Assembly (NCBI GenBank): GCA_963668115.1
Contig: OY764147.1
Location: 2,108,001-2,172,000, forward strand
DNA length: 64,000 nt
From: Plut-88900 sp963668115
GTDB taxonomy: Bacteria; Chloroflexota; Dehalococcoidia; Plut-88900
Direction: 5' to 3'
In this document: positions 38,739-46,910 of the stretch, piece after piece
Layout of the letters: every line of letters begins with the position of its first letter
How positions within the stretch are numbered: position 1 is the stretch's first letter
Notes under the pieces: model-generated
What the model was told of the DNA's origin: nothing
The model's database searches: none
Seen by the model: the letters and a program-made list of their open reading frames with translations, nothing else
Translations under genes and position numbers: made by a program

Positions 38739-38905
38739 GGGGAGGGCAGGCATGAAACCTGCCCCTACGGGGAATGGAGACCCTTTCGCCCCACCCCGCG
38801 GGATGGATTCACGCCAAAGGCGCATCTTCGACCCGATCGGAGTCGGGAATGACGAGGTAGAGGGGGATGGATTCCGGCTCAGGGGCCGGAATGACGGAGA
38901 GGAGA
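38739..38905. repeat. dispersed repeats, right of the type IIG gene
   Basis: GGGCAGGC..GCCTGCCCC-like arm with CCCCTACGGGG, CCCCGCGGGATGGATTCACG, GATCGGAGTCGGGAATGACG and a GGATTCCGGCTCAGGGGCCG hairpin. Same order and orientation as at 35264-35362. No gene is supported between 38600 and 38980. Confidence 0.65.
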
Positions 38906-38925
38906 CGGGTGAGCGTGGGGGGTTT

Positions 38926-38933
38926 GCTATAAT
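38926..38933 (+). promoter_or_regulatory. extended -10 promoter of leuC
   Basis: TTGCTATAAT: a perfect TATAAT (38928-38933) with the upstream TG of an extended -10 and no good -35. It gives a leader of about 40 bases. Confidence 0.55.
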
Positions 38934-38980
38934 CAGCATCGTGCCCACAGCGGCTAAATTTTCTTGCGAGGTCCGTTGAG

Positions 38981-40384
38981 ATGCCCCCTAAGACGATGTT
39001 CGAGAAGATTTGGGATGCGCACGTGGTGCACCAGGACCCGGGCCAGGATGCGATCCTGTATGTCGATCTACACCTGGTGCATGAGGTGACTTCCCCGCAG
39101 GCTTTCGAGGGGTTGCGGTTGTCAGGGAGGGGGGTGCGGAGGCCGGAGCTGACGGTGGCGACGGTCGACCACTCCATACCGACGTGGGAGCGCTCCCGAC
39201 CGACGGAAGACCCGATAGCCGCACAGCAGATCGCGACGATGCAGCAGAACGCCAGGGACTACGACCTGCCGTTCTATGACGTGCACAGCGACGGGCAGGG
39301 CATCGTGCACGTTATCGGGCCGCAGCTGGGGTACACGCAGCCGGGGATGCTGATAGTGTGCGGGGACAGCCATACGTCGACGCACGGGGCATTTGGGTCG
39401 ATGGGGATGGCTATCGGGACTACGCAGGCGGAGCATGTGCTGGCGACGCAGTGCGTGCAGCAGGCGAACTTGCAGACGATGGAGATACGGTTGACAGGGA
39501 GCCTGCCCCGTGGGGTGGGGGCGAAGGACATCATCCTGGGAATCATCGGGGAGATTGGGATAGACGGGGCAAGCGGGTATGCGGTGGAGTACACGGGTGA
39601 GGCGATACGGGGCCTTTCGATGGAAGGTCGGATGACGGTGTGCAACATGTCGATAGAGGCCGGGGCGCGGATCGGGATGGTTGCGCCCGACGAGACGACG
39701 TTTGAATACGTGAAGGGGCGTCGGTTTGCGCCGAAGGGGGAGGCCTGGGAGGAGGCGGTGAGCAAATGGCGAGAGCTTCCTACAGACGCGGATGCGAAAT
39801 ATGACCGGTTAGTCGAGATTGATGCAGCGTCGATGGAGCCGTATGTTACGTGGGGGACGAACCCGGGGATGGTGGCTAAGGTGTCGGGGAACGTGCCTGA
39901 TCCGGCGGGTATGGAGTCGGGGGCGGAGAAGGAGGCGACGGAGAGGGCGCTACAGTACATGGGGCTGGAGGGGGGTAAGGCTATCGAGGACATCAAGATA
40001 GACAGGGCGTTCATCGGGTCGTGCACGAACTCCCGGATAGAGGACTTGCGGATAGCGGCGGAGGTGGCTAAGGGCAAGAAGGTCGATCCCAGGGTGTATG
40101 CGATGGTGGTGCCGGGGTCTTTTGTGATCAAGCGCCAGGCGGAGCAGGAGGGGCTGGACCAGATATTCAAGGACGCGGGTTTCGACTGGCGGGAGGCGGG
40201 GTGCTCGATGTGCCTGGGGATGAATCCGGACATTTTGCAGCCGGGCGAGAGATGCGCCTCGACGTCAAACCGGAACTTCGAGGGGCGTCAGGGGAAGGGC
40301 GGGAGGACTCACCTGGTGAGCCCGGCGATGGCGGCGGCGGCGGCGATAGCGGGGCACTTTGTCGATATTCGGGACTGGAATTAA
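38981..40384 (+). CDS. leuC: 3-isopropylmalate dehydratase, large subunit
   Basis: Aconitase-family isomerase of leucine biosynthesis, 467 residues. The start MPPKTMFEKIWDAHVV fits the family. CGDSHTSTHGAFG is present, and the 4Fe-4S cysteines are in IGSCTNSRIEDLR and in AGCSMCLGMNPD. SNRNFEGRQGKG near the end is the conserved substrate-binding segment. Its partner leuD follows after two small genes rather than directly. leuA and leuB are not in this window. Confidence 0.96.
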   Translation: MPPKTMFEKIWDAHVVHQDPGQDAILYVDLHLVHEVTSPQAFEGLRLSGRGVRRPELTVATVDHSIPTWERSRPTEDPIAAQQIATMQQNARDYDLPFYDVHSDGQGIVHVIGPQLGYTQPGMLIVCGDSHTSTHGAFGSMGMAIGTTQAEHVLATQCVQQANLQTMEIRLTGSLPRGVGAKDIILGIIGEIGIDGASGYAVEYTGEAIRGLSMEGRMTVCNMSIEAGARIGMVAPDETTFEYVKGRRFAPKGEAWEEAVSKWRELPTDADAKYDRLVEIDAASMEPYVTWGTNPGMVAKVSGNVPDPAGMESGAEKEATERALQYMGLEGGKAIEDIKIDRAFIGSCTNSRIEDLRIAAEVAKGKKVDPRVYAMVVPGSFVIKRQAEQEGLDQIFKDAGFDWREAGCSMCLGMNPDILQPGERCASTSNRNFEGRQGKGGRTHLVSPAMAAAAAIAGHFVDIRDWN

Positions 40385-40403
40385 CCGACTGAGGAGTTGA
40401 CTT

Positions 40404-40604
40404 ATGGCTACTACCAAACCGAACGGCGCGCGGGTTTACTTTTACACTGACGGCGTGACCTTAGTTAAGCAGACCGTAAAGAGTGGAAATAGTTATGTGA
40501 TCGATACGGATTCCAAGGGTCACCAACGAGAAAAGCATGTAGACCCTGGCGACGACAGGGCGCTTGGCGAAGCCGTTAGGCTAGCGGGTGAGGGGAATCT
40601 CTAG
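40404..40604 (+). CDS. small hypothetical protein between leuC and leuD
   Basis: Not recognised. 66 residues, basic, with predicted short strands (VYFYTDGVTLVKQTVKSGNSYVIDT) and a charged C-terminus. Starts 19 bases after leuC with GAGGAG upstream; its TAG shares one base with the GTG start of the HicB-like gene. The coupling to a HicB-like gene hints at a toxin-antitoxin-like pair, but it does not look like HicA. Confidence 0.5.
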   Translation: MATTKPNGARVYFYTDGVTLVKQTVKSGNSYVIDTDSKGHQREKHVDPGDDRALGEAVRLAGEGNL

Positions 40605-40807
40605 TGAGAATTGGGGTAGTGCTGGAACCCAGTGACGAAGGCGGCTATACGGTGTACGTGCCCACGATACCGGGCTGCGTTAGTGAGGGGGACAGTCGAG
40701 AAGAAGCGTTGACGAATATCAGGGAAGCGATAGAGCTTTGCCTGGAGCTAACCGAGTTCGACTACACCGCCAAGGCGAAGGACGAGATCGTTTCACTGAC
40801 GCTCTAA
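40604..40807 (+). CDS. HicB-like (UPF0150-type) small protein
   Basis: 67 residues: MRIGVVLEPSDEGGYTVYVP, PGCVSEGDSREEAL, then a helix NIREAIELCLEL. This is the partial RNase-H-like HicB fold without a DNA-binding tail. Start GTG 40604 overlaps the previous stop by one base. Sits 32 bases before leuD. It may be an orphan antitoxin. Confidence 0.75.
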   Translation: MRIGVVLEPSDEGGYTVYVPTIPGCVSEGDSREEALTNIREAIELCLELTEFDYTAKAKDEIVSLTL

Positions 40808-40839
40808 AGCAACTACTAATCCCGAGGTTCATCAAAAGC

Positions 40840-41457
40840 ATGCAAGCATTCACGACTTTGACCGCAAATGTGGCCGTTCTGGACCGTACGAATGTCGATA
40901 CGGACCAGGTTATTCCGAAGCAGTTCCTGAAGAGGATTGAGAGGACGGGGTACGGGGAGTTTTTGTTCTTCGACTGGGGTCGGCTGGAGGACGGGTCGGC
41001 GGACCCCGATTTTGAGTTGAACCTGCCCCAGTACCAAGGGGCGGGGATACTGGTGACGGGGCCGAACTTCGGGTGCGGGTCTTCCCGGGAGCATGCGGTG
41101 TGGGCCATTCACCAGCACGGGTTCCAGGCGATCATTGCGCCATCATTTGCCGAGATTTTTCACAAGAACTGCTTCCAGAACGGGTTGTGTCCCGTGCTAT
41201 TGGACGAGGAGCAGGTGTCGGAGATCATGGCGAGGGCTCGGGGGAAGGCGCCCGGGTCGTATTCGCTGACCATCGACCTGGAATCGTGCGTGCTCTTCGA
41301 TAGTGAAGGCTTTGAGCTTCCCTTTGTAATCCACCAGGACAAGGCGACGCACGACTTCCGGCGTCGGTGTCTTTTGGACGGATTGGACGAGATAGATCTG
41401 ACACTGCAACACGAGGATGCGATTCTCGCCTACGAGAAGGCCCGCGGGATAGCCTAA
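40840..41457 (+). CDS. leuD: 3-isopropylmalate dehydratase, small subunit
   Basis: Swivelling domain partner of LeuC. 205 residues from ATG 40840 (MQAFTTLTANVAVLDRTNVDTDQVIPKQFL). GPNFGCGSSREHAVWAI and APSFAEIFHKNCFQNGLCPV are the family hallmarks. A longer frame back to 40738 overlaps the HicB-like gene and is not used. The CoA-transferase gene follows after 12 bases. Confidence 0.96.
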   Translation: MQAFTTLTANVAVLDRTNVDTDQVIPKQFLKRIERTGYGEFLFFDWGRLEDGSADPDFELNLPQYQGAGILVTGPNFGCGSSREHAVWAIHQHGFQAIIAPSFAEIFHKNCFQNGLCPVLLDEEQVSEIMARARGKAPGSYSLTIDLESCVLFDSEGFELPFVIHQDKATHDFRRRCLLDGLDEIDLTLQHEDAILAYEKARGIA

Positions 41458-41469
41458 AGGGGGTCGGGC

Positions 41470-42948
41470 ATGGACTGGCGGGAGGACTACAAACGGAAGC
41501 TCGGGTCTCCGGAGGATGCGGCTGCCCGCGTGAAGCCGGGGGACTTGGTGCACACGGGCCTCCTGCCCATGCCCCGGTTGATTGCGGATGCGATAGTGGC
41601 GCGTCGGGAGGAGTTGGGGCACCTGGACGTTACGATGGTCGAGCCGGAGTACGATCCGGGTTTCCTGGACAACGCGTTCTCCGACAAGTTCTCGGTCACG
41701 GTCGAAATCCACATAGGCAGCGTGGCGATAGATGCGATGGACGAGAAGCGGGTCGACTACTCGCCAGTGCTGTTTTCGACGTGGTTCAAGCCGGTGACCG
41801 ACCCTCGGCCGAATTATCGGGCGCCGGACGTGTTCCTGTGCACGGTGTCGCCACCCGACGAAAACGGATACTGCAGCTTCGGGGCGGACCTGTGGAACAA
41901 GCACACCCTTGCCAATATCTCCAGCACAGTCCTGGCGGAGGTGGACGAACGGTTCATCCGCACCTACGGGGACAACCACATCCACGTTTCCGAGATAGAC
42001 GCCTTCGTGGAGAACACGCCCCCGCCGATGCACGACGATGAGCTGGAGGGCATCATCGAGGCCATTGAGGAGGCGGACAGACGGGAAACGCTCAAGGAGA
42101 TCGCAGGAGGGCTGGAGTTTGAAAGGCGTCGGGACTTTATTCCCCAGCTGGCAGGCCTTGAGTTATCGCAGATGCGGCAGTGGGCGGGGTTTTATGCCGG
42201 CCTATCCGACCCGGGCCCCGTGCCCCGGCGGATTGCCGAGTTCGCTTCCGGGATGGTGCCGGACGGCGCGACCATCCAGCTCGGGACGGGGACGCCTTCG
42301 ACGCTGCTGCCGAGCCTCGGTGCGTTCGATGATAAGCATGACCTGGGGATTCATTCCGAGATGGGTGCGCCGGGGATGATCGACCTTATCGAGAAGGGCA
42401 TTGTTACGGGCAAGTACACGAACACTCACCCGGGCGTGGCGAGGCTGAGCGCGCTGACGGCTACGAATATCCGTGAGCAGAAGTGGGCAGAATACAACCC
42501 CAAGCTGGACCTGCTGGAGTCCCACGACGTGGTGAACATTGCGGCGATTTCACAGATTGACAATATGTGCACGATCAACAACGCTTTGTCGGTTGACCTG
42601 TACGGGCAGATCAACTCGGAAACGGTGTTCGGGGGCCGGCTGGTGGCGGGGACGGGGGGTCAGACGGAGCTTCACATCGGTGCTACGCAGTCGAAGGGGG
42701 GTCGGGGGATAATCCTGTTGAGGTCTACGGCCCTGGGGGGCTCGATGTCCCGGGTAGTGCCGCAACTTGAAGAGGGCGCCATCGTGACGATTCCCCGGAC
42801 TTTCGCCGACATAGTGATTACGGAGTACGGGGTGGCGCAGCTGATGGGGAAGTCGAACCGGCAGAGGGCGGAGGAGCTAATCAGCATTGCGCACCCGGAC
42901 TTTCGGGCGGAGTTGCGTCGGGAGGCGGAGAGGATGATGTGGCCTTGA
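41470..42948 (+). CDS. acetyl-CoA hydrolase/transferase family protein (copy 1)
   Basis: 492 residues, class I CoA-transferase of the acetyl-CoA hydrolase/4-hydroxybutyrate CoA-transferase group. Key segments: FLCTVSPPDENGYCSFG, LAEVDERFIRTYGDNHIHVSEIDAF (in parts), IQLGTGTPSTLLPSL, the probable catalytic Glu in DLGIHSEMG, and the C-terminal AGTGGQTELHIGA and AHPDFRAELRREAE. The enzyme would move CoA between small carboxylates. Starts 12 bases after leuD. Two closer paralogs follow at 43940 and 45429. Confidence 0.88.
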   Translation: MDWREDYKRKLGSPEDAAARVKPGDLVHTGLLPMPRLIADAIVARREELGHLDVTMVEPEYDPGFLDNAFSDKFSVTVEIHIGSVAIDAMDEKRVDYSPVLFSTWFKPVTDPRPNYRAPDVFLCTVSPPDENGYCSFGADLWNKHTLANISSTVLAEVDERFIRTYGDNHIHVSEIDAFVENTPPPMHDDELEGIIEAIEEADRRETLKEIAGGLEFERRRDFIPQLAGLELSQMRQWAGFYAGLSDPGPVPRRIAEFASGMVPDGATIQLGTGTPSTLLPSLGAFDDKHDLGIHSEMGAPGMIDLIEKGIVTGKYTNTHPGVARLSALTATNIREQKWAEYNPKLDLLESHDVVNIAAISQIDNMCTINNALSVDLYGQINSETVFGGRLVAGTGGQTELHIGATQSKGGRGIILLRSTALGGSMSRVVPQLEEGAIVTIPRTFADIVITEYGVAQLMGKSNRQRAEELISIAHPDFRAELRREAERMMWP

Positions 42949-42972
42949 TGTTTGCTTCCTTGTATCCCACGT

Positions 42973-43641
42973 ATGGCTAAGCACGACTATATATTTGTGG
43001 ATGAGTCGGGGGACCCGGGGTACAAGGTCGATCCTGAATCAGGCCAACTACTAAGCAGCAGTTTCTATATCGCTGCTGCCTTGCACTTGAGTGATGATGC
43101 GTTTGCGGGTCTGAACAAGCATGTCGCCGCCTTCAGGTTTTACTCGGGACTTAGCCGAGAGTTGAAGATACCGCCCTCCATGGCTGAATTCGACAAGCTA
43201 GTGAATCCGATAAAGATGATGGCTGAAGCCAACGGGAACATTCGAGCATCCGTGGTGTACTTGGACAAGGTCAAATACACGGGAAGTTCCCTGAAGCCCG
43301 GGGGGTTGAGGGCAGCGGATCCGGTCAAATTTCGGAACTACGTCCTTCGCCGCCTGCTCAAACATCACTTCCGCAGGTACGAACTGCTGTCGAACCAATA
43401 TGATCTGGTCTTAGATAGGGTTGAGACCACGCGCAATCAGAGAGCCGGACTTAAACGCTACCTTGCGCGGGATGACAAATTCCCCAAGCCCACATACATA
43501 ACTCACGCCGCGTCGATTTACGTGGAAGGGTTGCAGATAGCGCATCACATAGCAAATGGGTTCAAGGCGGCAGTTGCGGGGCAAGGAACATTGGAGGAAC
43601 TATCGTTTGTGAATGCTAAGGATCTAACAAGGAGTGAGTGA
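42973..43641 (+). CDS. DUF3800 domain protein
   Basis: 222 residues opening with the family motif FVDESGDPG (residues 8-16), an RNase-H-like acidic site, with further conserved acidic residues at DLVLDR and in the C-terminal FVNAKD. Function of DUF3800 is not established; the genes often travel with mobile or defence DNA and with specific RNA motifs. ATG 42973 is chosen to start right before the fold; the gene splits the CoA-transferase cluster and its codon use is less GC-rich than theirs. Two related hairpins lie just downstream. Confidence 0.85.
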   Translation: MAKHDYIFVDESGDPGYKVDPESGQLLSSSFYIAAALHLSDDAFAGLNKHVAAFRFYSGLSRELKIPPSMAEFDKLVNPIKMMAEANGNIRASVVYLDKVKYTGSSLKPGGLRAADPVKFRNYVLRRLLKHHFRRYELLSNQYDLVLDRVETTRNQRAGLKRYLARDDKFPKPTYITHAASIYVEGLQIAHHIANGFKAAVAGQGTLEELSFVNAKDLTRSE

Positions 43642-43706
43642 AATCAGACGGAAAAAGAAGCGGGCTGGGCACGGCCTCCATGTTTCGGGAGACCCCCCCA
43701 GCCCTT
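43637..43706 (+). ncRNA. DUF3800-linked RNA hairpin, element 1
   Basis: Begins GTGAAATCAGACGGAAAAAG. Outer stem GGGCTGGG (43662-43669) with CCCAGCCC (43697-43704), 8 perfect pairs. An inner CTCC/GGAG stem closes a loop with CCATGTTTCGG. It resembles element 2 in sequence and shape. Conserved RNA motifs located beside DUF3800 genes have been reported by comparative genomics (DUF3800-I to -X motifs); whether this is one of them needs a covariance-model search. Confidence 0.6.
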
Positions 43707-43806
43707 TGACCGTAGGTCGTGGCAACCTACTGCATACAGATCATATAGCGCATTGCTACGTTCGTCAACATGGCGCATGGACTGGCAAGCAGGAATTTGA
43801 CAGGGA

Positions 43807-43880
43807 GCGAGTGAATTCAGAAGGTGAAAGAAAAGGGGCTAGGTCGGACTTCCATGTTTTGGGATGATTTCCTAGCTCAT
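43807..43880 (+). ncRNA. DUF3800-linked RNA hairpin, element 2
   Basis: Begins GCGAGTGAATTCAGAAGG. Outer stem GGGCTAGG (43836-43843) with CCTAGCTC (43871-43878): one G-T wobble and an A-T pair where element 1 has G-C. The loop region TTCCATGTTTTGGGA matches element 1. Offset from element 1 about 174 bases. The rest of 43707-43939 shows nothing else. Confidence 0.6.
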
Positions 43881-43939
43881 CAGATTGCACTTGCGCACAA
43901 TCCATTTAGAGCTTACTGGACAAAACCGAGATTGTCGAT

Positions 43940-45421
43940 ATGAACTGGCAGGAAGAATATAAGCGGAAGCTGGTTTCGGCGGAGGAGGCGGTGGAGTTGG
44001 TGAATTCGGGGGACAGGGTGGAGATATCAATCTTTCCCACCCCCTCCCTCCTCCCGCCAGCTTTGCATGAACGCAGGGCCGAGCTCCGGGATGTCGAGAC
44101 GGTGATGCCGGAGCCTACCTACCCGATGCCCTGGTTCGAGCCGGGGTACGAGGATTCCTTTTCAACCACCCTGGAGGTCCACGTGGGGATGGGCGGCGCG
44201 AGGCCGGTTATAGACGAAAAACGGGCGGACTACTACCCGATCCTGTTTTCGCTGTGGCACAAGCCGCACATAGACAGGCCCGAGTTCGCACCACCGATCG
44301 ACGTGTTCATGTGCACGGTGTCGCCGCCGGACAAGAACGGATACTGCAGCTTCGGGGGGCATTTGTGGAACAAGCGAGTGCTGGCCCGGCATGCAAAGGT
44401 AGTGCTGGCAGAGGTGGACGATACGTTCATCAGGACCCACGGGACGAACCACATCCACGTCTCGGAGATAGACCGGTTTGTCGATAACTCTCCGAAGATC
44501 ATGCCCAACGAAGAAATGGAGCAAATCATCCAAGGGATGCCGGACGAGGAGGGAAGCCGGGAGCTTAGGGCGGTGTCGGAGCGGGTGGAGGTCGAGCGCC
44601 GGTACGACTTCATACCCAAGCTGGCGATGATGGACGGGCCGACGATCCGGCAGTGGGCGCAGGTCTACGGATACCAGAGCGATACTGAGCCGATGGCTCT
44701 CACCATCGGGCAGTACGTGGCCGAGTTAATACCGGATGGGTCGTGCCTGCAGGTCGGAGGTGGGACTCCGTCCACGTTGATTCCGGGTATGGGGGTGCTG
44801 GATGAGAAGCACGACCTGGGGGTGCATTCAGAGATGTCAGCCCGGGGGCTGGTGGAGTTGGTCCGGAAGGGCGTCGTGACGGGAAAGCGCAAGAATTTTC
44901 ATCCGGGCAAGTACATAGTCTCGGCGCTGACGGCCTGCACGCAGGACGAGATCCGGTTCACCCACAACAACCCGATGTTCGAGCTTTACGACTCTCACTA
45001 TGTGGTTAATATCGCCAACGTGGCGGCCAACGACAACATGGTTTCCATCAACAGCGCACTGGCCATAGACCTGACGGGACAGATAACCGCCGAGACGGTG
45101 TTCGGGGGGAGGTTGATTGCGGGAACAGGAGGCCAGCCGGAGCTGCACATGGGGGCAATCAGTGCACGAGGGGGTCGGGCGATCACGTGCCTGAGGTCCA
45201 CGGCGATGGGAGGGGCGGTGTCGAGGATCGTGCCGCAACACGACGCCGGAGCGGGAATCACGGTGACCCGGGGGTTTGCGGACTACGTGGTGACGGAATA
45301 CGGGGTGGCCAGCCTGCTGGGCAAGACCTTCCGTCAAAGGGCGGAAGAGCTAATCAACGTCGCACACCCTGACTTCCGGGCCGAGCTGAGGCAGGAGGCC
45401 AAAAGGCTGTTCTACCCGTGA
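43940..45421 (+). CDS. acetyl-CoA hydrolase/transferase family protein (copy 2)
   Basis: 493 residues, clearly paralogous to copy 1 and closer to copy 3. FMCTVSPPDKNGYCSFGGHLWNK (in part), LQVGGGTPSTLIPG, catalytic Glu in DLGVHSEMS, AGTGGQPELHMGA and AHPDFRAELRQEAKRL are all present. The glycine-rich motif reads GGGTPST instead of GTGTPST in copy 1. It ends 7 bases before copy 3. Tandem duplication with divergence suggests different acid substrates. Confidence 0.88.
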   Translation: MNWQEEYKRKLVSAEEAVELVNSGDRVEISIFPTPSLLPPALHERRAELRDVETVMPEPTYPMPWFEPGYEDSFSTTLEVHVGMGGARPVIDEKRADYYPILFSLWHKPHIDRPEFAPPIDVFMCTVSPPDKNGYCSFGGHLWNKRVLARHAKVVLAEVDDTFIRTHGTNHIHVSEIDRFVDNSPKIMPNEEMEQIIQGMPDEEGSRELRAVSERVEVERRYDFIPKLAMMDGPTIRQWAQVYGYQSDTEPMALTIGQYVAELIPDGSCLQVGGGTPSTLIPGMGVLDEKHDLGVHSEMSARGLVELVRKGVVTGKRKNFHPGKYIVSALTACTQDEIRFTHNNPMFELYDSHYVVNIANVAANDNMVSINSALAIDLTGQITAETVFGGRLIAGTGGQPELHMGAISARGGRAITCLRSTAMGGAVSRIVPQHDAGAGITVTRGFADYVVTEYGVASLLGKTFRQRAEELINVAHPDFRAELRQEAKRLFYP

Positions 45422-45428
45422 GCCGCTG

Positions 45429-46910
45429 ATGGACTGGCGAGAGCACTACAAACGGAAGTTGGTCAGCGCGGACGAGGCGGTGAAGCTGGTGAAGTCGGGG
45501 GACAGGGTGGAGATTGCCATGTCGCCGACGCCCTCGGTGCTGCCGCCGGCGCTGGGGAAGCGTTGGGCCGAACTGAAGGACGTTGAGACCGTTATGTCCG
45601 AGCCGGCATACGACATGCCGTGGTATGAGCCGGGACAGGAGGGGTCGTTATCCACTACGCTGACCGTCCACGTGGGGATGAGCGGGGGCGGGATGATGAT
45701 AGACGAGAGGCGGGGCGACTATCTGCCTTCACTGTTCTCCCTGTGGCACAAACCGTTGGAGGACCGCCGCGCCGACGCTCCGCCCGTCGATGTTTTTATG
45801 TGCACGGTGTCGCCGCCGGACAAGAACGGGTACTGCAGTTTCGGGCCGTACCTGTGGTACAAGCGGCAGCTAGCTAGGCACGCCAAGGTGGTGCTGGCGG
45901 AGGTCAACGATACCTACATCCGGACGTATGGAACCAACTATATCCATGTATCCGAGATTGACCGGTTCGTAGACAATTCGTCGAGGGAGATGCCCGATGA
46001 AGAGATGGAGTCGATTATCCGGGACATGGAGGACGAGGAGGCGAAGGAAGAGCTAAAGGCCATATCCAGCCGGATAGAACCATTAAGGCGCTACGAGCTA
46101 ATTCCAAAGCTGACGAAGATGGAAGCCCAGGCAATGCGGCGATGGGCTGAATCGATGGGGTTTCAAAGTGAGCCGGAGCCTGTGGCCCTGGCAATATGCC
46201 AGCAGGTCGCAGAGCTTATTCCCGATGGGTCTTGCCTTCAGGTCGGGGGTGGAACCCCGTCTACACTGCTGCCGAGTCTGGGGGTGCTGGAAGAAAAGCG
46301 TGACCTTGGGTTCCATTCGGAGATGTCACCGAGGGGCCTGATCGACCTGGTGCGGAAGGGAGTCGTTACGGGCAGTCGCAAGAACTTTCACACGGGGAAA
46401 TACGTGGCCTCGTCGCTTTCCAATTGCACACAGGACGAGATCCAGTTCGCACACAATAACCCGATGTTCGAGCTGCGGGATACATCCTACGTGGTAAACA
46501 TGGCCAGCGTGGCGGCGAACGACAACATGGTATCGGTGAACAGTGCGATAGCCATAGACCTGACGGGGCAGATCACTGCGGAAACGGTGTTCGGGGGGAG
46601 GCTGATAGCGGGGACCGGGGGCCAGCCGGAGCTTCACATGGGAGCGCTAAGCTCGCGAGGGGGTCGGGCGATCACGTGCCTGAGATCGACGGCGATGAAG
46701 GGGGTGGTGTCGCGCATCGTGCCGCAACACGAGGCGGGGACTGCGATCACGGTGCCTCGGGGGTATGCGGACTACGTGGTGACGGAATATGGTGTTGCCA
46801 GCCTGTTCGGCAAGACGTTCAGGCAGAGGGCCGAGGAATTGATAAGCGTCGCGCACCCGGACTTCCGCGCCGAGTTGCGTCGGGAAGCGCGGAAGCTCTT
46901 TTATCCGTGA
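45429..46910 (+). CDS. acetyl-CoA hydrolase/transferase family protein (copy 3)
   Basis: 493 residues with no gaps of note against copy 2: FMCTVSPPDKNGYCSFGPYL, LQVGGGTPSTLLPS, Glu in DLGFHSEMS, AGTGGQPELHMGA, AHPDFRAELRREARKL. The TGA stop overlaps the GTG start of the following gene (GTGA at 46907-46910), so both are translated together. Substrate unknown. Confidence 0.88.
   Translation: MDWREHYKRKLVSADEAVKLVKSGDRVEIAMSPTPSVLPPALGKRWAELKDVETVMSEPAYDMPWYEPGQEGSLSTTLTVHVGMSGGGMMIDERRGDYLPSLFSLWHKPLEDRRADAPPVDVFMCTVSPPDKNGYCSFGPYLWYKRQLARHAKVVLAEVNDTYIRTYGTNYIHVSEIDRFVDNSSREMPDEEMESIIRDMEDEEAKEELKAISSRIEPLRRYELIPKLTKMEAQAMRRWAESMGFQSEPEPVALAICQQVAELIPDGSCLQVGGGTPSTLLPSLGVLEEKRDLGFHSEMSPRGLIDLVRKGVVTGSRKNFHTGKYVASSLSNCTQDEIQFAHNNPMFELRDTSYVVNMASVAANDNMVSVNSAIAIDLTGQITAETVFGGRLIAGTGGQPELHMGALSSRGGRAITCLRSTAMKGVVSRIVPQHEAGTAITVPRGYADYVVTEYGVASLFGKTFRQRAEELISVAHPDFRAELRREARKLFYP

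Noticed and set aside
43634..43867. 77-codon open frame after the DUF3800 gene
   Set aside because: It is better explained by the two RNA hairpins; the internal repeat follows pairing, not a protein motif.
46676..46906. Upstream extension of the Cys/His module gene
   Set aside because: It runs through the coding sequence of CoA-transferase copy 3 in another frame; GTG 46907 at the overlap is the better start.
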